64,000 nt of DNA from a virus. Below, piece by piece: positions 6,710 to 14,933 of the stretch. The translations under genes were made by a program, and so were the position numbers. Each line of letters opens with the position of its first letter. Position 1 is the stretch's first letter. Location: the IMG/VR virus record IMGVR_UViG_3300029922_000005, positions 117,040-181,039 of that record. One strand, given 5' to 3'. Below the pieces are notes generated by a model. The model saw only the letters and a list, made by a program, of their open reading frames with translations. It did not search any database and had not been told where the DNA came from.

Positions 6710-8344
6710 ATGATTCAAATAGACGACAAAAAAATATTTTTTCCTCTCAAATACGAACCAAAATCTTACCAAATTGATGGACTAAATTTTATTAAAAATA
6801 GTATATTGACAGGTAAACGTTTTATTTTAGAAAATTTGCCGACTGGGGTTGGTAAGTCATTCATGGTCATAATGCTAGCCAATTGGTATAAAGGATTCGT
6901 GAATCCAGATGCCAAATTTGATATTCTTACAGCATCGAAGGTACTTCAAGGCCAGTATATCAGAGATTTTCCGTTCATAAATGATTATAGAGGCAAATCT
7001 AACTATTATTGTAAAGATTTTGATTGTGATTGCGGTACAGCTAAAGAACTCTGTGCTATAATGAAAAAACATTGTGATCAATGTCCATATGACATTGCTA
7101 AAAATTCCTGGATATCTGGAGATATAGGTTTGAGTAATTTTCATCTATTTGATACATTATCATTATTTCAACCTGATATTTTAAAAAGAAGAGATGGTAA
7201 TGTACTTATAATTGATGAGTGTCAATCATTCGAAGAAACCTTCTCATCCTATCTTTCCTCAAAATTAAGTTCAAAAACTTTAAAAAGATGTGGATTTGGA
7301 TTAAAAGAAATTGAAGAGATTGATAGCAAATATATTTCAAAAATTAAATTTTTAGATAAATATTTAGAATTTTTAGAAAGAAAGTTAATACCAATGTTAG
7401 AGAAAAAAAGAACTCAATTTGAATCTGATATTGCTGGATCATCAAAATCAAAACAAAAAGTAGAGTTATCTAAATATTTACAAAATATTGATAGTAAACT
7501 ATTATCGTTTAAACATTTATTTGATTCACATAAAAATGATCCAGATAATGTAGTTCTTGATATCAATAAAAATAAGAGTGAAAAAAATTATAGTGGGATA
7601 GAGTTGGTAACTGAACATATTTTCGTTTATGAGTACCTAAATCAATATGTATGGTCTAAATACGATCATATAATTTTTATGTCTGCTTCTGTACTCGATT
7701 CTAAAATGTTTAGTTTCATTAATGGATTAGATGAAGAATTAACAAGTTATCATGAAATGGATTCTCCTTTTGAATTAAAAAATCATCCTATATTTTATAT
7801 GAAACTTGGTAAAATGTCTTTTTATAGTAAAGAAGAGACTTTTAAGAATCAGATACCTTGGATAAAAAAAATATTAGCTAAATATAAAAACAAAAAAGGA
7901 ATAATTCACACATCAAATTATGAAATAACAGAATGGTTAAAAGAAAATATTATGGATGAAAGGTTATTATTTCACACTACTGAAGATAGAAATGAAATTC
8001 TTGAAAAACATTTAACAAGTACAGCTCCAACAGTTTTAGTAAGTCCATCTATGATGGAAGGAATTTCTTTAGATGATGAATTAGCTCGTTTTCAAATAGT
8101 GTTAAAAATATCATTCGCAAATTTGGGTAGTAAAAAAATTAAAGCAAGACAAAAAATGATGCCTGAATGGTATAGCTGGAATGCATGTGTTCAAACAATA
8201 CAAGAAGTAGGTAGAGGAATTCGTAGTGAAACAGATTACTGCGATACGTTTATATTAGACTCAAACTTTTCAGATTTATTAAAATATAATTCTAATATAT
8301 TACCTAAGCACTTTACAGATTCTATAAAAGTTTTAAAAACATAA
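6710..8344 (+). CDS. XPD/DinG-like superfamily 2 helicase with Fe-S cysteines
   Basis: 544 residues. The Walker A is LPTGVGKS (43-50). A cysteine-rich insertion at 101-125 (Cys 101, 106, 108, 115, 122, 125) sits where XPD/DinG helicases carry the 4Fe-4S cluster. Walker B is IIDECQ (167-172; DECQ in place of DEAH). Motif V-like SPSMMEGISLDDELARFQI is near 450 and motif VI QEVGRGIRSE near 506. Established family role: 5'-3' DNA unwinding on ATP hydrolysis, in recombination or R-loop removal. It is followed by a hairpin terminator and has an AT-rich promoter-like stretch (TTTTTATATACAATAAA) upstream. Confidence 0.85.
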   Translation: MIQIDDKKIFFPLKYEPKSYQIDGLNFIKNSILTGKRFILENLPTGVGKSFMVIMLANWYKGFVNPDAKFDILTASKVLQGQYIRDFPFINDYRGKSNYYCKDFDCDCGTAKELCAIMKKHCDQCPYDIAKNSWISGDIGLSNFHLFDTLSLFQPDILKRRDGNVLIIDECQSFEETFSSYLSSKLSSKTLKRCGFGLKEIEEIDSKYISKIKFLDKYLEFLERKLIPMLEKKRTQFESDIAGSSKSKQKVELSKYLQNIDSKLLSFKHLFDSHKNDPDNVVLDINKNKSEKNYSGIELVTEHIFVYEYLNQYVWSKYDHIIFMSASVLDSKMFSFINGLDEELTSYHEMDSPFELKNHPIFYMKLGKMSFYSKEETFKNQIPWIKKILAKYKNKKGIIHTSNYEITEWLKENIMDERLLFHTTEDRNEILEKHLTSTAPTVLVSPSMMEGISLDDELARFQIVLKISFANLGSKKIKARQKMMPEWYSWNACVQTIQEVGRGIRSETDYCDTFILDSNFSDLLKYNSNILPKHFTDSIKVLKT

Positions 8345-8349
8345 TTAAT

Positions 8350-8376
8350 AATAATGAATAATAGTTCATTATTTTT
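8350..8376 (+). terminator. Hairpin terminator after the helicase
   Basis: AATAATGAA and TTCATTATT pair around a 6-base loop and are followed by a T-run. Confidence 0.55.
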
Positions 8377-8393
8377 CATTATCTTTATATAAT

Positions 8394-8717
8394 ATGAAAG
8401 AGATAGAAGAATGGTTTTATGATTGTAAATTTATTTATTTTAGTTTCAATTTAGATATTGAGCCTACAAATAAAATAAATGAATTTAGAATAATAGCAGA
8501 ATCTGAAATACCTAAGATACCAAATAAATATATATCTGGATTTTATGGATATGTAGAAAAAGGAATATCATATTGTTGGTTAGATTTAATAAATTGTAAC
8601 ATTATCATGACTGATTATGATCATAGTATTATACCATCTGTATTTGAGTTTAATAGAACTGATTGGATTAAGAATAAAAGAAAGAAAAAATTAGAAAATA
8701 TAATTAATAATGTATAA
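8394..8717 (+). CDS. Unknown phage protein (107 aa)
   Basis: 107 residues, not recognised. An acidic and aromatic protein with a basic C-terminal tail (KNKRKKKLENI). Its stop overlaps the start of the next gene by 8 bases (ATGTATAA), which opens a run of overlapping small genes to 10400. Confidence 0.7.
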   Translation: MKEIEEWFYDCKFIYFSFNLDIEPTNKINEFRIIAESEIPKIPNKYISGFYGYVEKGISYCWLDLINCNIIMTDYDHSIIPSVFEFNRTDWIKNKRKKKLENIINNV

Positions 8718-8994
8718 AGTTGGCGATAAAGTTTTTTGCATAAAGGACTGTTACAGAGAGTTTGATAAACTATTGATTTTTAAAAAAAATTATTCATATT
8801 TTATTTACGAGAAAAAAGATTATAATAATATTATTGTAATAAAATACACTAATGATGGTTATGGTTGTGATGGTGATGGTTGGTATTCATTTTGGTTCAC
8901 CCCAAGAATGGAAGATTATGATTTTGATACATATTTTTGTGATTTAAAAGAATTTAGAAAAAATAAATTAGAAAAAATAATTAAAGAATGTTAG
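8710..8994 (+). CDS. Dispersed member of the GDKLLCKK array family (94 aa)
   Basis: 94 residues starting MYKVGDKVFCIKDC and ending CDLKEFRKNKLEKI, the two signature blocks of the minus-strand array at 1.1-5 kb. Function unknown. It shows the family is not confined to the array and exists on both strands. Confidence 0.8.
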   Translation: MYKVGDKVFCIKDCYREFDKLLIFKKNYSYFIYEKKDYNNIIVIKYTNDGYGCDGDGWYSFWFTPRMEDYDFDTYFCDLKEFRKNKLEKIIKEC

Positions 8995-8995
8995 T

Positions 8996-9052
8996 AATTA
9001 CAAAAGAAGAGATAAAGTTTACTGTAAGAAAAATACAGAAAAAAAAAAATAA
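8996..9052 (+). pseudogene. Decayed GDKLLCKK-family copy
   Basis: One frame reads RRDKVYCKKNTEKKK then stops in an A-rich run. RDKVYCKKN is close to the family N-terminus GDKLLCKKN. It looks like an internally deleted copy next to the live gene at 8710. Confidence 0.4.
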
Positions 9053-9068
9053 AAAAAAATATTAGAAC

Positions 9069-9368
9069 ATGAAAAATAAAGAAGAAATATTAATTTGTAG
9101 TTGTCATTCAACTGATCATCAACTTATATTTTTATATGAAGAAGATATAACAGAATCAGGTAAAATTGATCCTATATGTTATGCTCATGTATTATTAAAT
9201 AGAAGATCATTTTGGAATAGATTAAAATATGGTATTAAATATATTTTTGGTTATAGATGTAGGTATGGCGCATTTGATGAATTTATTTTTAAACCTGAAG
9301 ATGCTTATAAAATTCAAAGATTAGCTAATTATTTAAAAAGTGAGTTAGAAAATGCGTCCAAAGATTAA
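9069..9368 (+). CDS. Conserved phage protein of unknown function (99 aa)
   Basis: 99 residues. It has CSCHSTDHQ near residue 10 and RLKYGIKYIFGYRCRYGAFDEF near 52-74, a pair of motifs I recognise from small hypothetical proteins of many phages; no function is known to me. The cysteines C10, C12 and H14 could bind metal. It overlaps the next gene by 17 bases. Confidence 0.8.
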   Translation: MKNKEEILICSCHSTDHQLIFLYEEDITESGKIDPICYAHVLLNRRSFWNRLKYGIKYIFGYRCRYGAFDEFIFKPEDAYKIQRLANYLKSELENASKD

Positions 9369-9606
9369 TGAATATTATTATTGCAAGAAAGCAATGAAAT
9401 TTTTATTTAATAATGACTATTTTGAAAAAGGAAAACATTATAAAGTTTCAGATCGTCATCATGGTGACGTAGTTATAATTTCTAATATTGGTGAAATGGT
9501 GTTCTCATTAGAGAATCATATGAGTTATTTGTATTTTTATGAATATTTTGGAACTATTAAAGAAGAAAGAAAAGAAAAATTAAATAAGTTATTAAATGCA
9601 TCCTAA
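9352..9606 (+). CDS. Array-family-like small protein (84 aa)
   Basis: 84 residues: NEYYYCKKAMKF at the start, KGKHYKVSD in the middle and FYEYFGTIKEERKEKLNKL at the end, a diverged form of the array family (CKK; FYTKQEERKIKLEKL). It overlaps the next gene by 11 bases with re-used codons, like the array junctions. Confidence 0.75.
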   Translation: MRPKINEYYYCKKAMKFLFNNDYFEKGKHYKVSDRHHGDVVIISNIGEMVFSLENHMSYLYFYEYFGTIKEERKEKLNKLLNAS

Positions 9607-9874
9607 GATTAATGAATTATATTTTTGTAAAAAGACATTAAATACAACTCTTAATAATTTTCCTGAATTAGAAAAAGGAAAATATTATAAATTAACTCAT
9701 ATATATGATAGTGTTATTACAATTATACTTAATGATAAAATTAGTGAAATATCATTTTCATTAGATGATGAATATGATGAATATAGTGTTTATTTTTATT
9801 TTTATGAATATTTTGGAGATAATCAAGATGCAAGAAAATATAAATTAAATAAGTTATTAAATGATAATGTATAA
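9596..9874 (+). CDS. Array-family-like small protein (92 aa)
   Basis: 92 residues, a tandem paralogue of the gene before it (NELYFCKKTLN start, KGKYYKLTHI core, FYEYFGDNQDARKYKLNKL end). Function unknown. It overlaps the next gene. Confidence 0.75.
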   Translation: MHPKINELYFCKKTLNTTLNNFPELEKGKYYKLTHIYDSVITIILNDKISEISFSLDDEYDEYSVYFYFYEYFGDNQDARKYKLNKLLNDNV

Positions 9875-10400
9875 ATTTTTAGATGTTGAATGTAAGATTG
9901 ATTTTGATTCTTTTTTATCTATAGATTCCGTAACAGGTAGATTATATAAAAAAGATTTTGAGTCATTTTATTCTTTATATGAGTACATTGAATTCAATTT
10001 GAAGGATATTACTCATATATTATTTGATGACTATGAGTACTACTTAAATCATGGTAAACTTCATAATTTGTATGGTCCTGCTATGATAAAATATAATGTT
10101 ACTAGTGAATTTAGTCCAACTCAATTTAATATTAATAAATTTTATATTGATGGTAAATTAGTAGTTGATGATATAATGAGTACAAAAGGTTGTCGTAAAT
10201 TAGAATTCTTTAAGTCAAGAGAAATTTTTTTCTATAAAGAGTTAACAAATAAAAAATCAGGACGAGATGAACTAACTGGAATTTTTTACAGAAGAAAAGA
10301 AGGAATTGATTATGAAAAAACTATCATAAATCTTAATGATAGAATTAGAATTGATCAAAGAAAATTAAAATTAATATCATTAAAAAATGTCAATATTTAA
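9867..10400 (+). CDS. Unknown protein with an HNLYGPA motif (177 aa)
   Basis: The ATG at 9867 (MYKFLDVEC) is preferred over one two codons earlier because it copies the 8-base ATGTATAA overlap seen at 8710. The protein contains HGKLHNLYGPAMIKY near residue 68 and FYIDGKLV near 95, an antirepeat pattern I have seen in phage and bacterial proteins of unknown role. It is the last sizeable gene before twin terminators. Confidence 0.7.
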   Translation: MYKFLDVECKIDFDSFLSIDSVTGRLYKKDFESFYSLYEYIEFNLKDITHILFDDYEYYLNHGKLHNLYGPAMIKYNVTSEFSPTQFNINKFYIDGKLVVDDIMSTKGCRKLEFFKSREIFFYKELTNKKSGRDELTGIFYRRKEGIDYEKTIINLNDRIRIDQRKLKLISLKNVNI

Positions 10401-10452
10401 TTTAAATAAATTATTAGACTTTCCAGATAATCCTATTGAAGTGTATTTATGA
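10387..10452 (+). CDS. Possible 21-residue ORF
   Basis: It overlaps the end of the previous gene and stops just before the terminator. It reads MSIFNLNKLLDFPDNP and a few more residues. It may be chance, or a truncated gene. Confidence 0.25.
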   Translation: MSIFNLNKLLDFPDNPIEVYL

Positions 10453-10460
10453 TATAAACA

Positions 10461-10488
10461 AAAAAGTCAGTTTAAAAACTGACTTTTT
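10461..10488. terminator. Bidirectional terminator 1 of a twin
   Basis: AAAAAGTCAGTTT pairs perfectly with AAACTGACTTTTT across a 2-base loop, between converging genes. Confidence 0.85.
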
Positions 10489-10497
10489 TAATATTTT

Positions 10498-10520
10498 GTC
10501 AGTTTGTAAACTGACTTTTT
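10498..10520 (+). terminator. Terminator 2 of a twin
   Basis: GTCAGTTT and AAACTGAC with a 2-base loop and a T5 tail. The stem is the same as in the first terminator 10 bases away. Confidence 0.75.
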
Positions 10521-10523
10521 ATA

Positions 10524-10820
10524 TTATAAACTATCTTTTTTATTTTTAACAATAGGTACAAAAAACTTATGATGCTTTACAGGTCTTATAGTATCATATA
10601 CAGGAATTGTATCATAAATTATCTGTTTAACAATTGGAATTACAGGTTTTTCTGCTGCTTCTTTTGCTTCAACTTCTGCTTTATGTTTATCTTCAATTTT
10701 ATTATAAGAAAATATAACAAAAGATATAATAATAACAGCAGCAAAAAATACAACTGCAGAATAAAAAATTAATCCTATATAATATAAAGATTTGAATTTA
10801 TTTTTATTAATTTTTTTCAT
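10524..10820 (-). CDS. Single-pass membrane protein (98 aa)
   Basis: 98 residues: a basic N-terminus, one strong hydrophobic helix (about residues 13-37, YYIGLIFYSAVVFFAAVII), a charged linker (KAEVEAKEAAEK), and a Pro-rich tail with DTIPVYDTIRPV. The layout (inner-membrane anchor plus short periplasmic arm) could suit a spanin- or adaptor-like role, but I see no family match. It follows the 172-residue gene by 3 bases, so the two are co-transcribed. Confidence 0.7.
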   Translation of the reverse strand: MKKINKNKFKSLYYIGLIFYSAVVFFAAVIIISFVIFSYNKIEDKHKAEVEAKEAAEKPVIPIVKQIIYDTIPVYDTIRPVKHHKFFVPIVKNKKDSL

Positions 10821-10823
10821 TTT

Positions 10824-11342
10824 TTAGTTATTTTTGATGTTATTAATTTCATTATTTTTTCTTTCTTGTTCGATTAAATCAGTTTGAACGATATTAGCAT
10901 AAATCATTTTGAATGAATTTTTAACTTTATTATCAATTTCTTTTTCTTTTTCATTTTCAATTTCTTCTTTTTTAATATCAAATATTTCAAGAAGATATAA
11001 ATATTTTTTATCTGAAATAATAATTGGTGGATATGCAGTTTCTTTATGGTAAACAAGAACTTGCATATTTCTAATAATAATATATGTTCCAGTTATTTTA
11101 TTGTCTATAATTCTTTTAAGTGTTTTTGAAGTCATTGATAATACTGAATCATTATCTCTAATAAGTCGTCTACATAGACTTACTACTTCATTTTCACTAT
11201 TATTTACTTTATTAATCTTATTATCACTAATTGTAAAAAACCTAATAAGTTTAATTGCAAATTTTTGTGTGTCACGACGAAATTTTTGTTTCTTGACTTT
11301 AAAATAAGATTTCTTAATTTCAATTCTTTCTGTTAATTTCAT
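10824..11342 (-). CDS. Unknown basic protein (172 aa)
   Basis: 172 residues, not recognised. It is Lys/Arg-rich at the start (KKSYFKVKKQKFRRDTQKF), with a helical C-terminal third rich in Glu/Lys/Asn. It is first of a two-gene minus-strand unit, with a host-type -7 element upstream. Confidence 0.7.
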   Translation of the reverse strand: MKLTERIEIKKSYFKVKKQKFRRDTQKFAIKLIRFFTISDNKINKVNNSENEVVSLCRRLIRDNDSVLSMTSKTLKRIIDNKITGTYIIIRNMQVLVYHKETAYPPIIISDKKYLYLLEIFDIKKEEIENEKEKEIDNKVKNSFKMIYANIVQTDLIEQERKNNEINNIKNN

Positions 11343-11376
11343 ATTAATGTTTTTTTAATGAATAATTTTTACACTA

Positions 11377-11384
11377 CAAAGATA
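11377..11384 (-). promoter_or_regulatory. Host-type -7 element (TATCTTTG)
   Basis: TATCTTTG fits Bacteroidetes TAnnTTTG, 34 bases upstream of the 11342 start. There is no clear -33 TTTG. A second TACTTTTG lies at 11450-11457. The rest of the 11343-11574 intergenic region is AT-rich with no other feature seen. Confidence 0.45.
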
Positions 11385-11574
11385 TATATAATAACTGATA
11401 TAAAAAAGTTAATAATAATTAATCAACTATATTTAGTTTTTTATGATTACAAAAGTAGATATTTTTATTTTAATAAAAAAATTATTTAATATTTTTTATA
11501 AATTATAAACAGTTATAGCATAATATATCAAAACAAATCATAACAATAATAATATATAATTACAAATATAATGA

Positions 11575-11880
11575 TTGAATATGATTGATTTTAAATATAG
11601 AGAATATTATGATGAAAAATGCATAAAATTAATTGAATCTATAGGCTATAAAAATAAAACAAATAATTTCATGCTATTTGAACAAGATGGCTATATTAAT
11701 ATAAATTTTTATATAATAAATGATTGGGATAAAATAATTTCATTTAATAGGTACTACCAAATAACAAATGAAATTAAAGTCTATACAAAAGAATTTTTTA
11801 ATTTTGAAGATTTTAAAAAATTTATAATTGAATATCATATAAAAATATTTAGAAAATTAAAATTAAAAAATTTGATATGA
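11575..11880 (+). CDS. Unknown protein (101 aa)
   Basis: 101 residues, not recognised. The frame also has an ATG two codons later (MIDFKYREYY). A basic C-terminal helix KIFRKLKLKNL recalls the tails of the array-family proteins but the rest does not match. Overlaps the next small gene by 4 bases (ATGA). Confidence 0.65.
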   Translation: MNMIDFKYREYYDEKCIKLIESIGYKNKTNNFMLFEQDGYININFYIINDWDKIISFNRYYQITNEIKVYTKEFFNFEDFKKFIIEYHIKIFRKLKLKNLI

Positions 11881-12002
11881 ATGATCATTTAGAAAAAGAT
11901 TATATAGATGATGATTTTAAAAATAAATATAATAGAGAAATAATAAAATCAAAAATATTAAATAATATATTTAAACAAGAAATTAATCAAGATATAATTT
12001 AA
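11877..12002 (+). CDS. Small helical protein (41 aa)
   Basis: 41 residues (MNDHLEKDYIDDD start, KQEINQDII end), with a 4-base ATGA overlap with the preceding gene. Highly charged and probably helical. No function seen. Confidence 0.5.
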   Translation: MNDHLEKDYIDDDFKNKYNREIIKSKILNNIFKQEINQDII

Positions 12003-12024
12003 AAAATATTTAATATATACAGAT

Positions 12025-12390
12025 ATGAAGCACTTAAAATTTTTTGAATTAGATCAATACACAGAGAAAGAAATTAAGCAGTATAAAATGTCATATTCTC
12101 AAGCAGGTAAAGCTTGGAAATCTTTATGGTATGATTGTTATTCTTGGAAATCTTTATGGTATGAACATAATTTTTTTCATCCAGCTCAAAAATTTTTTAA
12201 AATAAAAATATCATTGAATTATGATAAAGATGAAGATCTTGGATATTTTGAAATTTTAAAATATAGTAAAGAAAATAAATCATATACTAATCTTGGAGGT
12301 AAATTTTTTAGAGGTACACCTGAAGATAGAATGAATTTTATAAAATGGTTAGATGAACTTAATTTAATAAATAAAAATAGAGATATTTAA
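12025..12390 (+). CDS. Unknown protein with capsid-targeting-like N-terminus (121 aa)
   Basis: 121 residues. It starts MKHLKFFELDQY, like the MKYLKxFE starts of the putative internal-head proteins, but lacks their C-terminal tag. Codons about 29-50 contain a tandem duplication (WKSLWYDCYS then WKSLWYEHNF; bases about 12113-12162). The C-terminal part reads FFRGTPEDRMNFIKWLDEL. Ends in a bidirectional terminator. Confidence 0.65.
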   Translation: MKHLKFFELDQYTEKEIKQYKMSYSQAGKAWKSLWYDCYSWKSLWYEHNFFHPAQKFFKIKISLNYDKDEDLGYFEILKYSKENKSYTNLGGKFFRGTPEDRMNFIKWLDELNLINKNRDI

Positions 12391-12402
12391 ATCTCTCTAT
12401 TT
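12372..12402. terminator. Imperfect bidirectional hairpin terminator
   Basis: AAAATAGAGAT and ATCTCTCTATTTT pair with a small bulge, between the converging genes at 12390 and 12412. Confidence 0.6.
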
Positions 12403-12411
12403 TTAATATTC

Positions 12412-12927
12412 TTAACTAAAACAAACAAGTCCATTATCTGATGCTACTCTAAATGCTTCTTTAAATTTAGAATAAATATCATAAAAATAATCTCCTTGAC
12501 TAATTGCTACTTTATCAAATTCAACAAAATCTTCATATAGTTTTTTTGATATTTCAGGTCCTATAACGCCTTCACAATCACTGAATATTATAATTTCATA
12601 AAAAGATTTAGCTACATATTTTTCTCCTGAATTAATTTCATCTAATTTAATTTTTCTAATATTTGTATCAAAATCATTAAATACATCTTGCATACTAATA
12701 TATCCTAGCATTTCTAATAAATTCTTTCTCCAAACACCATAACCTGAACATGATCCAACATGAAAAGAGTCACTTTCAGATTCATCTGTTTCATGATAAC
12801 ATTGACCATTTTTTAATGAACCTAATTGATATATGAAATATTTATGATTTTCAATATAATTATCGTCATCATCGTCATTACTTTCTGATATTTTAATTTT
12901 ACTATAATATGATATATCTAAACCCAT
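12412..12927 (-). CDS. Unknown phage protein (171 aa)
   Basis: 171 residues beginning MGLDISYYSKIKIS, an N-terminus I recognise from hypothetical phage proteins. Cys and His residues cluster in GQCYHETDESESDSFHVGSCSGYGVWR (positions about 42-68, written here in part), which could bind metal. GPEISKKLYEDF follows near 125. The role is unknown. Its start lies 6 bases downstream of the interrupted gene at 12933. Confidence 0.7.
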   Translation of the reverse strand: MGLDISYYSKIKISESNDDDDDNYIENHKYFIYQLGSLKNGQCYHETDESESDSFHVGSCSGYGVWRKNLLEMLGYISMQDVFNDFDTNIRKIKLDEINSGEKYVAKSFYEIIIFSDCEGVIGPEISKKLYEDFVEFDKVAISQGDYFYDIYSKFKEAFRVASDNGLVCFS

Positions 12928-12932
12928 TTTTA

Positions 12933-13130
12933 TTATTTTTTAATATTTTTTAATTTTTCTTTTCTAACTAATTTAATTGGTAAACAATTATTATATTTCA
13001 ACATATCAGCTTCTTTTTTTCTTATTATTTCATCTTTTTCATACTTCAAAATAAGTTTTTTGTATTTATATAATACTTCACGTGATGGAGAATCGTTTCT
13101 CCAATCAATTGTATTACCATTATGAAATGA
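12933..13130 (-). pseudogene. 3' half of a gene split by the tnpB element
   Basis: The frame ends at a TAA at 12933 and begins abruptly at the element edge. It reads SFHNGNTIDWRNDSPSREVL and then KYKKLILKYEK, and ends LPIKLVRKEKLKNIKK. This aligns with the C-terminal half of the intact paralogue at 15197-15643 (CEVYYKYKKLILNHEK, LPIKLLRKQKLKNIKK). The 5' half is at 14934-15197 and the two join in frame when the element is removed. Confidence 0.85.
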
Positions 13131-13163
13131 GGTAACTAAAATATAGTAATTTGTAGTATTTTA

Positions 13164-14810
13164 TTAGATTTGTTGGGTAACAATTCTAACTTTACTTTTA
13201 CAATTTCCTAAGTGATAGTCTATTAACACATCATCTTTTAATAACATGTTCCGATACTTCAGTTGGTTGGTCTTTCTATATAATTGAATCCAATTATCCT
13301 GTGTTGTGTTGATATTCTCACCAAGTAGATAAAACAATTTCTCTTGATTTATTAAATTCATACACGGGTATATAGAACTACCTTTTTTAAATTTATTCAT
13401 CCCTCTACTGCCAATTTCAATGCTAGATGAAATTGGGTCAAAGAAGGTATGTATCATATTTCCGATAAAACTACTATAAGCAGCGTTTACCTCTATTTTA
13501 TTTAAGCCATTTTCATTACAATATTTAGTAATCAAGTTGGTCGTTAAAGTTCGATGCCATAGATTTTTAGTTTGTTTATTTAACTCTTTACCTACTGTAT
13601 CTTTTGATTGTTTATCTTTAAAATCAAGATCTTCCATCACAAAATTATACACTCTGAAGTGCTTACACATCATGAATATTTGTTTCCAGACTTCTTTTAT
13701 TTCATGTTTTCTTTTATCATTTTGTTTAACTTGTTTCTTGTCTGAAGAGCTTAAACTTAATTTCGTACTTAACTCAGATAAAATAAAGCACTGAACATGA
13801 ATTAATTTCTGCTCATCATTAATGTCATCAAATATACTTAAACCGATAAACTTTGGATTTAAATCAACCGCCATGTAACGATTTGATAGCTTACCTACTT
13901 TTTTTCTATCATTTTGTTCATTCTTATGCTTTATATAAATTTCCTTTTTACTTTCTTTGCTTAACGCAAGTAACTGTTCTTTCTTGCAGTCCAATTGATT
14001 GAATTCATAACCATTTAATAACTCTTCGTCATAAGATAAATGAATATATTCGTTTGATAATCTTATGGTCACTGGCATTAAATTCAGGTTAGACATTTCT
14101 TGAATTTTAATTAATTTATTTTTTTGTTTTTTGCCGTTAGTTTTAAAAGTGATATCAATTTTAAAATCTCTTGATGGTTTGAAAGTGATTTTATTATTAA
14201 TTAGATCGAAATCAATTTTTCTGTTACCTTTTTCACAGGCACGTCCGATTAAATAAATTCCTAATTTACGTTTTGATGTGAACTCTAATTTCTTGAGCCC
14301 TAACCTTTCTATTAATTCTTTCTTATATTCAAGAAATTTCTTGTAATCTGTTGATTTAATATCAATCTTTGTTAGCTGTAGCTCAGTTTTATAAATATTT
14401 AAATGTAATTTCGTGATTTCACGTTGTAGTGCTTTACCACCAAATGTAATATTATTGTTTATATTTCGTTTAATTCTTGCTAGATTATTTATTAAATTAT
14501 ATTTTTTACGTTTTTCCTTTTTTGTTTTGAATTCGTTATTATCAAGACATTTCTGAATATCAATTATCTTTTTTGATTTCTTTTCTTTGGTTGCTTCGTG
14601 CTGTTTAAGTTTTGTTTTCACATCAGAAATACAACAATCAAACATGGATTTGTCTAACACAGAATTATTTAATAGTGATTTTATATAATCATCATCAATT
14701 AAATCAAAATGATTATAAAGAGTATAAAACAAACCAGTGTAGTCAGAACAATATTGATCTATTATCTCTGCTTGTAAGCACTCTTTTATTTTTAATTTAA
14801 TAGTTAACAT
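13164..14810 (-). CDS. tnpB: TnpB-like RNA-guided nuclease (548 aa)
   Basis: 548 residues. RuvC-like catalytic positions are visible: Asp316 (RYMAVDLNPKF), Glu393 (NFVMEDLDFK) and a final Asp458 (FFDPISSSIEIGSRG). The four-cysteine zinc finger that normally lies between the last two motifs is absent; the region reads VNAAYSSFIGNM instead, a form shared with the second TnpB of this window. The N-terminal 300 residues are Lys-rich and helical, as expected for the RNA-binding lobe. Established role: RNA-guided DNA cleavage that helps retain the transposon. Confidence 0.85.
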   Translation of the reverse strand: MLTIKLKIKECLQAEIIDQYCSDYTGLFYTLYNHFDLIDDDYIKSLLNNSVLDKSMFDCCISDVKTKLKQHEATKEKKSKKIIDIQKCLDNNEFKTKKEKRKKYNLINNLARIKRNINNNITFGGKALQREITKLHLNIYKTELQLTKIDIKSTDYKKFLEYKKELIERLGLKKLEFTSKRKLGIYLIGRACEKGNRKIDFDLINNKITFKPSRDFKIDITFKTNGKKQKNKLIKIQEMSNLNLMPVTIRLSNEYIHLSYDEELLNGYEFNQLDCKKEQLLALSKESKKEIYIKHKNEQNDRKKVGKLSNRYMAVDLNPKFIGLSIFDDINDEQKLIHVQCFILSELSTKLSLSSSDKKQVKQNDKRKHEIKEVWKQIFMMCKHFRVYNFVMEDLDFKDKQSKDTVGKELNKQTKNLWHRTLTTNLITKYCNENGLNKIEVNAAYSSFIGNMIHTFFDPISSSIEIGSRGMNKFKKGSSIYPCMNLINQEKLFYLLGENINTTQDNWIQLYRKTNQLKYRNMLLKDDVLIDYHLGNCKSKVRIVTQQI

Positions 14811-14826
14811 TTATTTAAATCGTTTA

Positions 14827-14858
14827 TTTGGTAGAATCAAAATTTAATAGTATATTTG
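14827..14858 (+). promoter_or_regulatory. Host-type promoter firing out of the element's left end
   Basis: TTTG (14827-14830), 20 bases, then TATATTTG (14851-14858): a full Bacteroidetes-type promoter on the plus strand, facing away from tnpB and antisense to the truncated gene at 14934-15197. Confidence 0.45.
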
Positions 14859-14880
14859 TACTATATAATAAAATTATTAT

Positions 14881-14924
14881 ATCAGTTTTTATCATAAAAG
14901 TTTATATATTATATTAAAACTGAT
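14881..14924. repeat. Left-end hairpin of the tnpB element
   Basis: ATCAGTTTT (14881-) pairs with AAAACTGAT (ending 14924) across a ~25-base AT loop, 12 bases inside the element edge. IS200/IS605-type ends carry subterminal hairpins. Confidence 0.55.
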
Positions 14925-14933
14925 AGCTATTAA

